Shown: positions 44,011 through 53,264 of the stretch, piece after piece | Layout: each line of letters begins with the position of its first letter | How positions within the stretch are numbered: position 1 is the stretch's first letter | Assembly: GCF_000423105.1 (NCBI RefSeq) | Contig: NZ_KE383978.1 | Location: forward strand, 504,520 to 568,519 | Direction: 5' to 3' | DNA length: 64,000 nt | DNA from: Halalkalibacillus halophilus DSM 18494 | GTDB lineage: Bacteria > Bacillota > Bacilli > Bacillales > Alkalibacillaceae | Notes under the pieces: generated by a model | Told to the model about the DNA's origin: nothing | Database searches by the model: none | The model's input: only the letters and a program-made list of their open reading frames with translations | Translations under genes and position numbers: made by a program

Positions 44011-45018
44011 TTGCAAATAACCGTAGGAATTATTGGATGCGGGTCCATTACTAAATTCAGGCACGCACCAGAATATTGGGAGAATCCTCATGTAAAAGAG
44101 ATTGTGTTTTTTGACCGTAATCGTCATAGGGCAGAGGAACTTGCTGAAAAGTATCAAGGGAGAGTTGCAGATACGGTAGATGATTTATTAAATGATCCGT
44201 CCATCGACGCCATAAGTGATTGTTCCTCCAATGAGGTACACCATATTCATTCGTCACAGGCGCTCAGAAGCGGGAAGCATGTCTTGTGTGAGAAACCATT
44301 AGCGATCAGTGTGGAACATGCTAATAAAATACTTGCTGCACAGCGTGAGTCTGGGAAGAAGCTGATGGTGGATCATAACCAACGATTGACAAAGGTTCAT
44401 CAAAAGGCGAAGGAAATTATCGAAAGTAAGGAATATGGTGATGTCCTGACGTTTAAAACCACATTCGGTCACCAAGGGCCAGAAAAATGGGGTGCAACGA
44501 AATCTAATGCGACATGGTTTTTTAAAAAAGAACGTTCCCATTCAGGTGTGGCAGGAGACTTAGGAATTCATAAAATCGATCTGATTCATTACTTATTAGA
44601 TGATGAGATCGCCAGTGTACATGGTTTCCATGGCGCACTTCATAAAGTCGATGAACACGGTGAACCAATTGAAGTAAATGACAATGTGGTTTGTGCATTA
44701 AAAACGAAAAAAGGAAGATTGGGCACGGCTTCATTTTCTTGGACTTATTATGGGTTAGAGGATAATTCGACAACCATTTATTGTGAAAAAGGTGTCATTA
44801 AAATTTATCATGATCCACAAAATCAAATTATTGTAGAAACAAAAGATGGAGCTACTATTAAGTATGAACTAGAATCTATTCAAACCAATGATAATCAAAC
44901 AAATACAGGTGTGATTGATGCATTTGTTGATGCAATTATCCATGATAAAAAACCTATTGTAACAGGAGAAGATGCAATAAGTTCCTTACGAGTCATCGAA
45001 AAATTATTAGGTAGGTAA
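44011..45018 (+). CDS. Gfo/Idh/MocA family oxidoreductase, first of two
   Basis: The 335-residue protein has an N-terminal NAD(P)-binding fold (VGIIGCGSITKFRHAPEY), the family motif CEKPLAI (about residue 93), and a C-terminal alpha/beta domain with GDLGIHKIDLIHYLL, which resembles the catalytic GxxxDxxxH region. It would oxidise a sugar or inositol hydroxyl to a ketone. The start is TTG at 44011, after GGGGGGGATG; the ATG at 44004 is out of frame. It lies 22 bp after the regulator. Confidence 0.88.
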   Translation: MQITVGIIGCGSITKFRHAPEYWENPHVKEIVFFDRNRHRAEELAEKYQGRVADTVDDLLNDPSIDAISDCSSNEVHHIHSSQALRSGKHVLCEKPLAISVEHANKILAAQRESGKKLMVDHNQRLTKVHQKAKEIIESKEYGDVLTFKTTFGHQGPEKWGATKSNATWFFKKERSHSGVAGDLGIHKIDLIHYLLDDEIASVHGFHGALHKVDEHGEPIEVNDNVVCALKTKKGRLGTASFSWTYYGLEDNSTTIYCEKGVIKIYHDPQNQIIVETKDGATIKYELESIQTNDNQTNTGVIDAFVDAIIHDKKPIVTGEDAISSLRVIEKLLGR

Positions 45019-45087
45019 GTTTCATGAATAGTTGAAACCAGGCATAACATGAATAATAACGAACTACTTCCATTAACTTTATATGTG

Positions 45088-45103
45088 ATGTAATGCATTA
45101 CAT
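45088..45103. promoter_or_regulatory. Palindromic operator, second copy
   Basis: ATGTAATGCATTACAT is a perfect 16-base palindrome with the same arms as the site at 42830-42845. It lies 43 bp before the TIM-barrel gene at 45146, implying an internal regulated promoter for the rest of the locus. Confidence 0.75.
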
Positions 45104-45145
45104 TTTAATGAAATACTACATTTTGTAAATGAAAGGGGGGATTAT

Positions 45146-45952
45146 ATGTTTGATCAACTTGCGATTAACTCCAATACATACCATGGATATTCATTAGAGG
45201 ACGCCGTAAAAGGTGCAAGCGAGGCTGGATTTACAAAGATAGAAATTGCTGCTGTTAGAGATCATACCTCTCATGTATCTCCACGTATGTCAGCGGAAGA
45301 ACTAAGTAAAGTAAAAACAATGTTAACAAACTACGACATGACATGTATTGGAATAAGCGGCCATACGAATGTAATGACGGAAGAAGGGATTGACCATTTA
45401 CTAGAAAATATAGACTTAACGGTTGATTTTGATTGTAAGTATATTGTTACTGGTACTGGTGATTCTCATGGAGATACGGATGTAATTGATGATCTATCTG
45501 TACTGGCTAAGAGGTTGGAGCCTGTACTAGAGAAATGCGAAAAGCTAGATAAAATACTAGTGATTGAAACACATGGAAATAACTTTGGAACAGGTAAATC
45601 ACTAATGAAATTAGCTCAAACGCTAAATGATCGAGTGAAGATTAATTACGATCCAGGAAATGTGATTATGTACGGGAATGAGTTGCCATATGAAGATTTA
45701 GAAGCTTCGGTTGAGTATGTTGAATTTGTTCATTTAAAGGATAAACTCGGTGCGTATAATGAATGGAACTTCCCAGCGATTGGGGAGGGGGAGATGGACT
45801 TCCCTAAGTTATTCCAAACACTTGAGCAAGCAAATTATAAAGGTCCTATTAGTGTAGAAATAGAATTTACTCCTTCTGGACCGAAAGACCTTAAAGAAGT
45901 AAATCAAGCAGTTAAAAAATCATTCGATTACCTTTCCGTGCTACTCATCTAA
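45146..45952 (+). CDS. Sugar phosphate isomerase/epimerase family protein (TIM barrel), second of two
   Basis: The 268-residue protein is another xylose-isomerase-like TIM barrel: SLEDAVKGASEAGFTKIEI early, LVIETHGNNFGTG, KINYDPGNVIMYG and ISVEIEFTPSG at metal-binding strands. It is shorter than the barrel encoded at 41.8 kb and only distantly like it, so the two probably catalyse different steps. AAAGGGGGG precedes the ATG. It is 25 bp upstream of the second dehydrogenase gene. Confidence 0.86.
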   Translation: MFDQLAINSNTYHGYSLEDAVKGASEAGFTKIEIAAVRDHTSHVSPRMSAEELSKVKTMLTNYDMTCIGISGHTNVMTEEGIDHLLENIDLTVDFDCKYIVTGTGDSHGDTDVIDDLSVLAKRLEPVLEKCEKLDKILVIETHGNNFGTGKSLMKLAQTLNDRVKINYDPGNVIMYGNELPYEDLEASVEYVEFVHLKDKLGAYNEWNFPAIGEGEMDFPKLFQTLEQANYKGPISVEIEFTPSGPKDLKEVNQAVKKSFDYLSVLLI

Positions 45953-45977
45953 TTAGAATGTTCGAAAGGAGACCTTT

Positions 45978-46979
45978 ATGAAGAATGTTGGTCTTGTTGG
46001 CTTAGGGTTTATAGGAAAAGCACATTTTAATGCTTATCAACATATTCCGAATGCTGAGGTTACTGCTATATGTACTAGAAGTGAAGTGACAGACCCGGAG
46101 ATTGTTAACAACTTCCATGGGTTGCTGATTCAGAACTTTGATGAATTACTTAAGAATGAATCAATCGATATAATCGATATTTGTTTACCAACGTACTTAC
46201 ATGAAGAATACATTGTCAAAGCAGCAGAAGCTGGAAAACATATTATTTGTGAAAAACCATTAACATTAACGGAAGAATCTACAGAGAGAATCATCTCGGT
46301 TGCAAATGAGAACGATGTTGAATTATTTGTAGGACATCTATTACGGTTTTGGCCAGAATACGAATTAATTAAATCGTATAAGGAAACGGATCAGCTGAAT
46401 GGCCTTGATATCGTTCATGCTAAGAGACTTGGTCAATTTCCTGCTTGGAGCGACTGGTTTAAGTACCCTGAAAAAAGTGGCGGAGCCCTGTTTGACCTTC
46501 ATATACATGATATCGATTTTGCTTATTATTTATTAGGAGAAGTGGAATCTGTTTATGCAGTTGGGAGCCAAAATGAACAAGGGGCTTGGACGCAAATCAT
46601 GACCACACTCGTTTTTAAAAACAAAACGAAAGCATTTATAGAAGCATCTAATCAAATGCCTGATGGATATCCATTTACGATGAATTTCAGAGCGCAAGCG
46701 AAAGATGCTACGTTAGAATTTGCGGTTAGCGCAGGGGAAAACATTGAAGGGATTGATGAAAATAATAGCAGTTTAAATTTCTATAAAGATCAGTCAAATC
46801 AAAGCTTGAATGTTCCATTATCCGATCCTTTTCAAAAAGAACTTGCTTACTTTGTGAGTTGTTTAGAAGAAAACTCAGAAAATAAAATAATCCCGGTAAG
46901 TGATGTTCGCTATGTCATGAAGCTACTACAGTCGATTAAGTCATCTTTAGAAACAGGGCAAGTTATAGAAATCTCGTAA
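45978..46979 (+). CDS. Gfo/Idh/MocA family oxidoreductase, second of two
   Basis: The 333-residue protein has an NAD(P)-binding VGLVGLGFIGKAHFNAYQ start, the motif CEKPLTL (about residue 94), and GGALFDLHIHDIDFAYYLL, the catalytic region with conserved Asp and His. It differs clearly from the first dehydrogenase. GAAAGGAGACC precedes the ATG. Together the two dehydrogenases and two TIM barrels suggest oxidation and later rearrangement or reduction of one sugar. Confidence 0.89.
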   Translation: MKNVGLVGLGFIGKAHFNAYQHIPNAEVTAICTRSEVTDPEIVNNFHGLLIQNFDELLKNESIDIIDICLPTYLHEEYIVKAAEAGKHIICEKPLTLTEESTERIISVANENDVELFVGHLLRFWPEYELIKSYKETDQLNGLDIVHAKRLGQFPAWSDWFKYPEKSGGALFDLHIHDIDFAYYLLGEVESVYAVGSQNEQGAWTQIMTTLVFKNKTKAFIEASNQMPDGYPFTMNFRAQAKDATLEFAVSAGENIEGIDENNSSLNFYKDQSNQSLNVPLSDPFQKELAYFVSCLEENSENKIIPVSDVRYVMKLLQSIKSSLETGQVIEIS

Positions 46980-46985
46980 TTACTA

Positions 46986-46999
46986 TGAAAGCGCTTTAT
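46986..46999 (+). promoter_or_regulatory. Cre-like site upstream of the ABC importer
   Basis: TGAAAGCGCTTTAT matches the CcpA cre consensus TGWAANCGNTNWCA except near its end. It lies just after the second dehydrogenase gene. The partial palindrome AATGTGAATA / TATTTACATT at 47018-47041 may be a further regulator site. Confidence 0.6.
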
Positions 47000-47118
47000 T
47001 AAAGGTTTGTATTTAATAATGTGAATAAAACTATTTACATTATTTAAATAGATTTATTTTGAATGGAATGTAGCAAGGGGGATAAGTTATCGGCTGGAAA
47101 GTTATTTAGGTCGATCGC

Positions 47119-47133
47119 CTCGGGGTACCCGAG
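47119..47133 (+). promoter_or_regulatory. GC-rich hairpin in the leader of the sugar-binding protein gene
   Basis: CTCGGG pairs with CCCGAG around GTA, about 30 bp before the start codon at 47164. No T-run follows, so it is not a terminator. It may stabilise or regulate the mRNA. Confidence 0.45.
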
Positions 47134-47163
47134 AGCACAGTAAGATTACTTAGGAGGGTTAAG

Positions 47164-48153
47164 ATGAGAAAGGGATTAACGTTACTTTCATTATTTTTGT
47201 TGGCAATGGTTTTGATTCTTAGTGCATGTGGAGAAGACGATACAAGTGGTGAGAATGGGGAAGGCGATAGCAATGGTAACGGCGATAGTGGAGATAAGCA
47301 CAAGATCGGAATTCTAGCTCCAGAAGTAACACACGGTTGGGTAGCTGCTGTAGCTTATCATGCGGAAGAGCGTGCACAAGAATTATCAGATGAAATTGAA
47401 TACCAAGTTCAAACAAGTAGCGATGCAGAAGAAATGACTTCTCAGTTAGACGATCTAAGAACGTGGGGAGCAGATGCCATCGTTGCGTTTCCACAGTGGG
47501 AAGGTATGGAAGTACCAATTCAGTCCGCAATTGATGATGGGATTGAAGTAGTTAACTTCGATATCGAAATAGATGCAGATGGTGTATACCGAGTAGCGGG
47601 TGATAATGAAGATATGGGTGTGCAAGGTGCTCATTATATCGTTGATAAAATCGGAACAGAGGGTGACGTAGTAGTGTTAGAGGTACCTTCTGCAGGTTCG
47701 GTTTCAGAATTAAGAACGCAAGGCTTTATGGATACGGTAGAAGAAATTGCTCCGGATTTAAACATTATGACTTACTCAACAGAATTCACAAGAGAAGCTG
47801 GTCTTAGTGATTTTGCTGATATCTTAACATCAAATGACAACATCGATGCTGTCTACTCTTTAGATGATGAAACTTCTGTCGGGGTGTTACAAGCGATTAG
47901 CGAAGCTGGTAGAGAAGACATCCAAGTAGTTACTGGTGGAGGCGGAATGCAAGAGTATTTCGAAATGATGCCGGAAAATGAGGACATTTGGATCCAGTCT
48001 GCTCTATATAGCCCTGCTATGGTAGAGGACGCTGTTGACGTAGCACTTGACGTATTAAACGGGGAAGAAGTGGAAGAAGATACGATTATTCCTACTACTG
48101 TTGTAGACAGAGAAAATTATGAAGAATTCCTTGATGAAGATTCCCCGTACTAA
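47164..48153 (+). CDS. Sugar ABC transporter substrate-binding lipoprotein
   Basis: The 329-residue precursor has a lipoprotein signal with lipobox LSAC (Cys about residue 20), an acidic linker, and a type-I periplasmic-binding fold (HKIGILAPEVTHGWVAAVAYH). The fold is that of ribose and related sugar-binding proteins (RbsB-like). The mature protein is very acidic, as expected for an exposed protein in a salt-tolerant host. TAGGAGGGT precedes the ATG. ATPase and permease genes follow, so it delivers a sugar to this importer. The substrate is unknown. Confidence 0.9.
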   Translation: MRKGLTLLSLFLLAMVLILSACGEDDTSGENGEGDSNGNGDSGDKHKIGILAPEVTHGWVAAVAYHAEERAQELSDEIEYQVQTSSDAEEMTSQLDDLRTWGADAIVAFPQWEGMEVPIQSAIDDGIEVVNFDIEIDADGVYRVAGDNEDMGVQGAHYIVDKIGTEGDVVVLEVPSAGSVSELRTQGFMDTVEEIAPDLNIMTYSTEFTREAGLSDFADILTSNDNIDAVYSLDDETSVGVLQAISEAGREDIQVVTGGGGMQEYFEMMPENEDIWIQSALYSPAMVEDAVDVALDVLNGEEVEEDTIIPTTVVDRENYEEFLDEDSPY

Positions 48154-48181
48154 GTACAAAATCTTTTTTAAAATTTGATGT

Positions 48182-48217
48182 GAGAGGGGTTATAGCAAAA
48201 GCTGTAGCCTCTCTTTA
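48182..48217 (+). terminator. Attenuator-like hairpin between binding protein and ATPase genes
   Basis: GAGAGG with TATAGC pairs with GCTGTAG and CCTCTC around an AAAA loop, and is followed by TTT. It resembles the partial terminators that give more binding protein than transporter. Confidence 0.6.
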
Positions 48218-48241
48218 AATCAACGGTCAGGAAGTGATTGT

Positions 48242-49729
48242 ATGAAAATTGAAATGACCAATATAAGAAAATCCTTTGGTAGTAACGATGTCTTAAAAGA
48301 TGTCTCGCTAACGATTAATGGTGGGGAAATTTATGCCCTTTTAGGTGAGAATGGCGCGGGGAAATCGACACTTATGAATATTTTAGGTGGAATCTACAAA
48401 CCTGATCAAGGCAGTATTTCTGTTGACGGGAAAGAAGTGAAGTTTACTAGTCCAATTGAGTCACAAGAAGCTGGGATTGCATTTATACATCAGGAGCTAA
48501 ATCTTATCAATGATCTTCCTATATACGAAAACATGTTTCTTGGAAGAGAACCAAAAACAAAAAGTGGCTCGTTAGATCTTGAAAAAATGATTCGTGATAC
48601 AGAGGAAATATTTGAACGAATGAATATTGATTTAGACCCTAAAAAAGAAGTCAATGAGCTAGATTCTTCCTATAAACAAATCGTTGAAATTTGCCGAGCG
48701 ATGATGGCTAATGCATCGATTATTATTATGGATGAACCGACAACTTCTCTAACAGATACGGAGATTGAGCGCGTGTTTGATATGATGCAGACACTTAAGG
48801 AACACAATGTGGGGCTAATTTTTATTTCTCATAAATTGAGTGAAGTCATGCAAGTTTGTAACCGGTACGCTGTTTTACGTGACGGAAATTTGGTATCAGA
48901 AGGTGATGTAAAAAATGTAACGATCGCAGATTTAGCGCGTTATATGGTTGGTTATGATGTTCGTACAGAACCATTAGCAAGAAAAAGAGATTTAGGAGAA
49001 GAAGTCTTACGTGTGGAAGGCCTTACATATAATCACGTGTTTAAGGATATTAACTTTTCCATTAGAGAAGGGGAAGTTGTCGGTTTTACTGGTTTATTGG
49101 GGGATGGACGTAGTGAGTTGTTCCAGTCCATTTTTGGTGCAAATGATATATCTTCAGGAACTATTTATGTGCATGGAAAGAAAGTGACAAGCAATAGTAC
49201 AACTCAAGCAATAAAGAATGGTATTGCCTATCTACCCCGGAACCGGAAAGAAAATGCGATCATTCCTGATATGGATATTTTAGAAAATAGCTCGATCACT
49301 ACTTGGGCTAAGTTTTCAAATAAAGGAATTATTAATTATGCGCATCACAAAAAAGTATTTCAAGAACAGCGGGATCTTTTGAGGATAAAAATGGTGGATT
49401 TAACAGATAACATTTCAAAATTATCAGGTGGTAATCAGCAAAAGGTTGTTTTAGCAAAGTGGCTAGCAACAGATCCAAAAATTTTAGTCCTAGACAACCC
49501 TACCCAAGGAGTAGACGTAGGGGCGAAGGAAGATATTTACGATATTATTTTAAAGCTAGCTGATGAAAACATTGCTGTTATCGTGCTATCAAGTGAAGCA
49601 CATGAAATTATTAGAGTGTGTGATCGTTCACTAGTCATGTACCAAGGAAGAATACAAGGAGAATTAGTAGAAAAAGAGATGACAGACCATCATATTATGA
49701 GCCTTGCAACAGGCGGAGAATTAACATAA
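48242..49729 (+). CDS. Sugar ABC transporter ATP-binding protein (RbsA-like, two domains)
   Basis: The 495-residue protein holds two ABC modules. The first has intact Walker A GENGAGKST (about residue 33) and MDEPTTSLT. The second has the degenerate GLLGDGRSE usual for this family, and signature LSGGNQQKVVLAKWLATDP. It energises import with the permease encoded 21 bp downstream. Length is typical of RbsA and MglA. Confidence 0.94.
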   Translation: MKIEMTNIRKSFGSNDVLKDVSLTINGGEIYALLGENGAGKSTLMNILGGIYKPDQGSISVDGKEVKFTSPIESQEAGIAFIHQELNLINDLPIYENMFLGREPKTKSGSLDLEKMIRDTEEIFERMNIDLDPKKEVNELDSSYKQIVEICRAMMANASIIIMDEPTTSLTDTEIERVFDMMQTLKEHNVGLIFISHKLSEVMQVCNRYAVLRDGNLVSEGDVKNVTIADLARYMVGYDVRTEPLARKRDLGEEVLRVEGLTYNHVFKDINFSIREGEVVGFTGLLGDGRSELFQSIFGANDISSGTIYVHGKKVTSNSTTQAIKNGIAYLPRNRKENAIIPDMDILENSSITTWAKFSNKGIINYAHHKKVFQEQRDLLRIKMVDLTDNISKLSGGNQQKVVLAKWLATDPKILVLDNPTQGVDVGAKEDIYDIILKLADENIAVIVLSSEAHEIIRVCDRSLVMYQGRIQGELVEKEMTDHHIMSLATGGELT

Positions 49730-49750
49730 TGAAAGGGGGAAGAATCTACA

Positions 49751-50797
49751 ATGGGAAACGAAGGTGTCGTTGAAAAAAGAAATTTCTTTCAGTGGTTTAA
49801 ACATAAATGGTCCAACGATCCATTATTTAGCATATTTACCGCATTGATTTTAATGATTATCTTGCAGACCTTAGTATTAGGCTTCGATTATGATTCGTTT
49901 GGCAGCTGGTTTCAATCATGGTCTAATAACTGGATTAATATATTAAGAAATAATGCTGGAATTGCGATTGTCGCTCTCGGAATGACATTTGTTATTATGA
50001 CAGGTGGAATTGACCTTTCAGTTGGTGCTACATTAGTTGCAACTGGTGCATTTGCTATGATGCTTCTTGATGTAGGAGAAAGAGGATTTTTGGGACTAAT
50101 GGGTATAACGGGAACTCTCGCCATTATTTTGACTTTAATTTTAGTCCCTCTCTTTGGTTATTTGCTGGGGTCATTAATTGGTCTCACCGTAACGAAAGGG
50201 ATGGTGCCGCCATTTATAGCAACACTTGGGGCAATGATGGTATTTAGAAGTGTGACCCAACAATCCATGCAAGGATATAATCCAAGAGTCCCGACAGAAT
50301 TTTTAGAGATTGCCAGTTTACGAATAGGAAATTTAATGGTGATGCCAATTATCTACTGGTTAATCATAGCCGCCATTATGTATTATGTCTCTAAACGAAC
50401 GACGTTTGGTAGGCAAATCATTGCTGTTGGTTCCAATGAACGTGCAGCTAGTTTATCAGGCATCAATGTGAATAAGGTAAAACTGCGTGTTTATGCACTG
50501 ATGGGTTTACTCGTTTCCATAGCTGCGATTATTCAAGTATCACGAATTGGATCAATGGATATTGCAGGATCTGGTCGAGGGTTAGAAATGGACGCCATCG
50601 CAGCAGCAGTAGTTGGCGGTACGAGCATGATGGGTGGTCGAGGGTATATACTTGGAACGGTTTATGGAGTGTTAATCATATCTGTTTTAAATAATCTCCT
50701 TAACTTATTCGGAGTGCCCCCATTGTTGAGTGACGCATTTAAAGGCATGATCGTGATTGTCGCCGTATTGCTGCAACGGAAAGGGAAAATGTTTTAA
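49751..50797 (+). CDS. Sugar ABC transporter permease (RbsC-like)
   Basis: The 348-residue membrane protein has about eight to ten helices and the family signature GMTFVIMTGGIDLSVGA. VGGTSMMGGRGYILGT near the C-terminus is the coupling region. It completes the importer. AAAGGGGGAAG precedes the ATG. It is the last gene of the sugar locus; an inverted-repeat element follows in place of an obvious terminator. Confidence 0.94.
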   Translation: MGNEGVVEKRNFFQWFKHKWSNDPLFSIFTALILMIILQTLVLGFDYDSFGSWFQSWSNNWINILRNNAGIAIVALGMTFVIMTGGIDLSVGATLVATGAFAMMLLDVGERGFLGLMGITGTLAIILTLILVPLFGYLLGSLIGLTVTKGMVPPFIATLGAMMVFRSVTQQSMQGYNPRVPTEFLEIASLRIGNLMVMPIIYWLIIAAIMYYVSKRTTFGRQIIAVGSNERAASLSGINVNKVKLRVYALMGLLVSIAAIIQVSRIGSMDIAGSGRGLEMDAIAAAVVGGTSMMGGRGYILGTVYGVLIISVLNNLLNLFGVPPLLSDAFKGMIVIVAVLLQRKGKMF

Positions 50798-50815
50798 CGA
50801 TGTTAATGTGAAATA

Positions 50816-51049
50816 GGCTGGAACAAAAGTGTCTGTATTCATGAACATACCGAACAATGAAATGTGGTGCGACTAACTCGCTCCTGAAATAGACTGCGCT
50901 TTCCGTGGGGAGCTGGTGAGCCTCCTCATGCTACGCATTCCGGGGTCTCACCTGAGCTCTATTTCCCACAGGAGTCTCCGTCTATTTCATCCGCTTTATC
51001 ATCTGCTTTGTTCCGGTTTTTCATGCTAGCACTTTGATTTGTTCCAGCC
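50816..51049. repeat. 234 bp intergenic element with 12 bp terminal inverted repeats
   Basis: GGCTGGAACAAA at 50816-50827 pairs perfectly with TTTGTTCCAGCC at 51038-51049. Inside, GAAATAGAC (50886) pairs with GTCTATTTC (50980), and GGTGAG (50915) with CTCACC (50947). The middle (GCGCTTTCCGTGGGGAG, GGGGTCTCACC) resembles a repeat I recall in many Bacillaceae chromosomes (memory). It fills the gap between the permease and the convergent YheC/D gene and contains no gene. It could act as a bidirectional terminator or be a MITE-like relic. Confidence 0.75.
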
Positions 51050-51061
51050 CCTTCCTATTTA

Positions 51062-52063
51062 TCAAACATTAAGTTTTCCGCGCAAATATTCATAGTACCC
51101 GCCTCTTAACTGGGCAACATCTATTTCATAATAATGCGGCCCTGGTGAGGTGTTTGCTTCAAAGAACCATAACTTTCCATTTTCATCAATGCCGATATCA
51201 ATTCCAACAGCATCAATTTCAAAATCGTATAGCTTTTGAAAGTGTTCAGGAAAAGTTGTAGTTATTTCATTTAATTGCTTTTTAATTTTTTTACTTTTAT
51301 CTCCGTACTGTGCTTCAAGGAATGATTTTAAGGAACTAATCGCTCCTCCTTGAGAAAGGTTAGAAGTAATAGAGTTGCCAATCCCGATTCTTGGGAGAGG
51401 ATCAAGATTGTCCCATTCCCCATTTTCCCCTCGGCGAAGATGAATTCTCAAATCAAAAGGGTGTCCTTCTTTTGTTATGGAATTAATATAGGGCTGCACA
51501 ATATATTTTTTCTCATTAGCCATCTCTTTTATAAATTTAGCAAGTTCATCCTTACTATAATAATCTTCTGAGTGGTTTGTAGAGAGATAATAACCATCCT
51601 CTGACTTTGAAAGTTTAGATATTTTATTACCTTTACTGCCACGAGCCGGTTTAATGATCAGTGACTGATATTTCTCAATGAATTCACTTAATTCATCTAA
51701 TGTAGATAAATATACATACGGGATTAACACATCATTAAAATAAGGGTCTTGTTCCATTAATTCATATACTTCATTTTTAGAACCAATTCGAGTGGTTGTT
51801 AAATAGCTAAATTGTTTCAGTTCCTCATAAATATACTCAGTCCCTTTTTTAGGAAGAGCATTATCGATAATATCAGGATAGGATGTTTCTTTTTCTATCC
51901 ACTTATTTTTCTCAAGAAATTTTCCTTTAATCACTTTCATCTCGATGTTTACATCTTCTGGGTGAAAGTAAAAGAATTCTATTTCTAAGTGGCTGCATAC
52001 CAAAGCAGTGGCCATGGCAATTTTATTAGGTCTGTTACCGTAACGCATCATTCCTACTTTCAT
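51062..52063 (-). CDS. YheC/YheD-like ATP-grasp protein
   Basis: The 333-residue protein belongs to the YheCD ATP-grasp family: KVGMMRYGNRPNKIAMATAL at the N-terminus, IIKPARGSKGNKI as the ATP-binding lysine and glycine-rich loop, and DIGIDENGKLWFFEANTSPG near the end with metal-binding Glu and Asn. In B. subtilis YheC and YheD are endospore-coat-associated. A peptide-ligase-like reaction is implied by the fold but is not proven. It has its own AGGAGG-like site (minus strand). Confidence 0.85.
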   Translation of the reverse strand: MKVGMMRYGNRPNKIAMATALVCSHLEIEFFYFHPEDVNIEMKVIKGKFLEKNKWIEKETSYPDIIDNALPKKGTEYIYEELKQFSYLTTTRIGSKNEVYELMEQDPYFNDVLIPYVYLSTLDELSEFIEKYQSLIIKPARGSKGNKISKLSKSEDGYYLSTNHSEDYYSKDELAKFIKEMANEKKYIVQPYINSITKEGHPFDLRIHLRRGENGEWDNLDPLPRIGIGNSITSNLSQGGAISSLKSFLEAQYGDKSKKIKKQLNEITTTFPEHFQKLYDFEIDAVGIDIGIDENGKLWFFEANTSPGPHYYEIDVAQLRGGYYEYLRGKLNV

Positions 52064-52212
52064 TTTCGTTTCCTCCTAGTAAATAGCTGCATTGTTCATG
52101 ACTCTACTCATTCAGTAGTGTTCTTTATTTTATTGCAAACCTCGACAAAAAATAAGGTGCAAAAGAGCTATACGAATCTCTTTCCCTCTTTATGACCTCT
52201 TCAAGCGCGCTA

Positions 52213-53040
52213 TTAAATCGTGCCTTTAGGAATGAAACCGCCGGAAACGTCTTTTACATTGTGTACGACAATGAAGGCATCTGGGTCTACCTCTTTAATC
52301 ACTCTTTTTAATTGTAGTAGTCGATGAGAGTGAATGACGATATACAAAACAGGACGTTCTTCTTTCATATATTCTCCTCTCCCATTGAAAACAGTGGCAC
52401 TGGTTGCTAGTTCATGAGTAATACGTTTAGATATATCCTCGGATTTTGAAGAAACAACATTGATTGCTTTTTTCGAGTCAAATCCTCCTAGGACGAAATC
52501 AGTTACGACTTTTCCAACATATAGCGCGACTAAAGTGTACATTGTATAGATTGGACCAATGATAAAAACACCTGAAAGTACGATCATCGCGTCAATTAAA
52601 AGGGTCATTCCAGTTAAATCCCAACCTAATTGTTGATTCAACATTCGCGCAATAATCGATGAGCCGCCTACAGAACTTCCTGCTTGAAATATGAAACCGA
52701 ACCCAACGCCTGTTATTACTCCTGTGAAAATTGCCGCCAATAATGAATCTTCCATTGGTTCTCTTGGAAATTGCTCAAATACCCAAATGAAAAATGAAAG
52801 TAGAAAGACATTAAAAATAGTTTTATAAACCATATGCTTCGGTAGAAACCGAATCCCTATACTTAATAAAAGTAAAAAGATGATGGGTGTCGAAATACTT
52901 GGGGATATTCCTAAACTGAAATAAATTAATAAGGACATTCCAACGATCCCGCCATCCGCAAAGGAATTAGGCATTGCTAATTGAGTAACAGCCAATGCGA
53001 ATAAGATAGTGCCGATAATGATATATAATGTGTTTTTCAT
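52213..53040 (-). CDS. YitT family membrane protein
   Basis: The 275-residue protein has five or so membrane helices (DUF161; SFADGGIVGMSLL, AGSSVGGSSIIARML) and a C-terminal soluble DUF2179 domain. Family function is unknown; several paralogues are usual in Bacillaceae. I place the start at 53040 because AGAGGGGAG lies upstream on the minus strand; a longer frame from 53085 adds 15 residues without a ribosome site. It is divergent from the chemoreceptor gene. Confidence 0.85.
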   Translation of the reverse strand: MKNTLYIIIGTILFALAVTQLAMPNSFADGGIVGMSLLIYFSLGISPSISTPIIFLLLLSIGIRFLPKHMVYKTIFNVFLLSFFIWVFEQFPREPMEDSLLAAIFTGVITGVGFGFIFQAGSSVGGSSIIARMLNQQLGWDLTGMTLLIDAMIVLSGVFIIGPIYTMYTLVALYVGKVVTDFVLGGFDSKKAINVVSSKSEDISKRITHELATSATVFNGRGEYMKEERPVLYIVIHSHRLLQLKRVIKEVDPDAFIVVHNVKDVSGGFIPKGTI

Positions 53041-53264
53041 GTAAAAACTCCCCTCTGTATATAGTGACTTATGACCTATTAACAATTGCAGAAATTTTCA
53101 TATTTTATAGTTGTCGTTGTTTAGTCTAATAATTGTTTAAGTGTATTCATAATTGCCCTTTTTCTCTTGTTGATAAACAAATATTAGTTAATGAAGTGAG
53201 ATATAGTGATTTTTTCATGACCCTATTAGAAAAAACTCCCTATCTACATATTAGTTTAATTAAC

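Noticed and set aside
47018..47041. Imperfect palindrome AATGTGAATA / TATTTACATT as a third copy of the sugar-locus operator
   Set aside because: Arms and centre differ from the ATGTAAT-NN-ATTACAT sites; it may bind another regulator, but I cannot assign it.
41843..50797. Naming the sugar locus as a levoglucosan (lgd) pathway
   Set aside because: Gene content fits, but Gfo/Idh and TIM-barrel families are broad and the substrate cannot be read from sequence.
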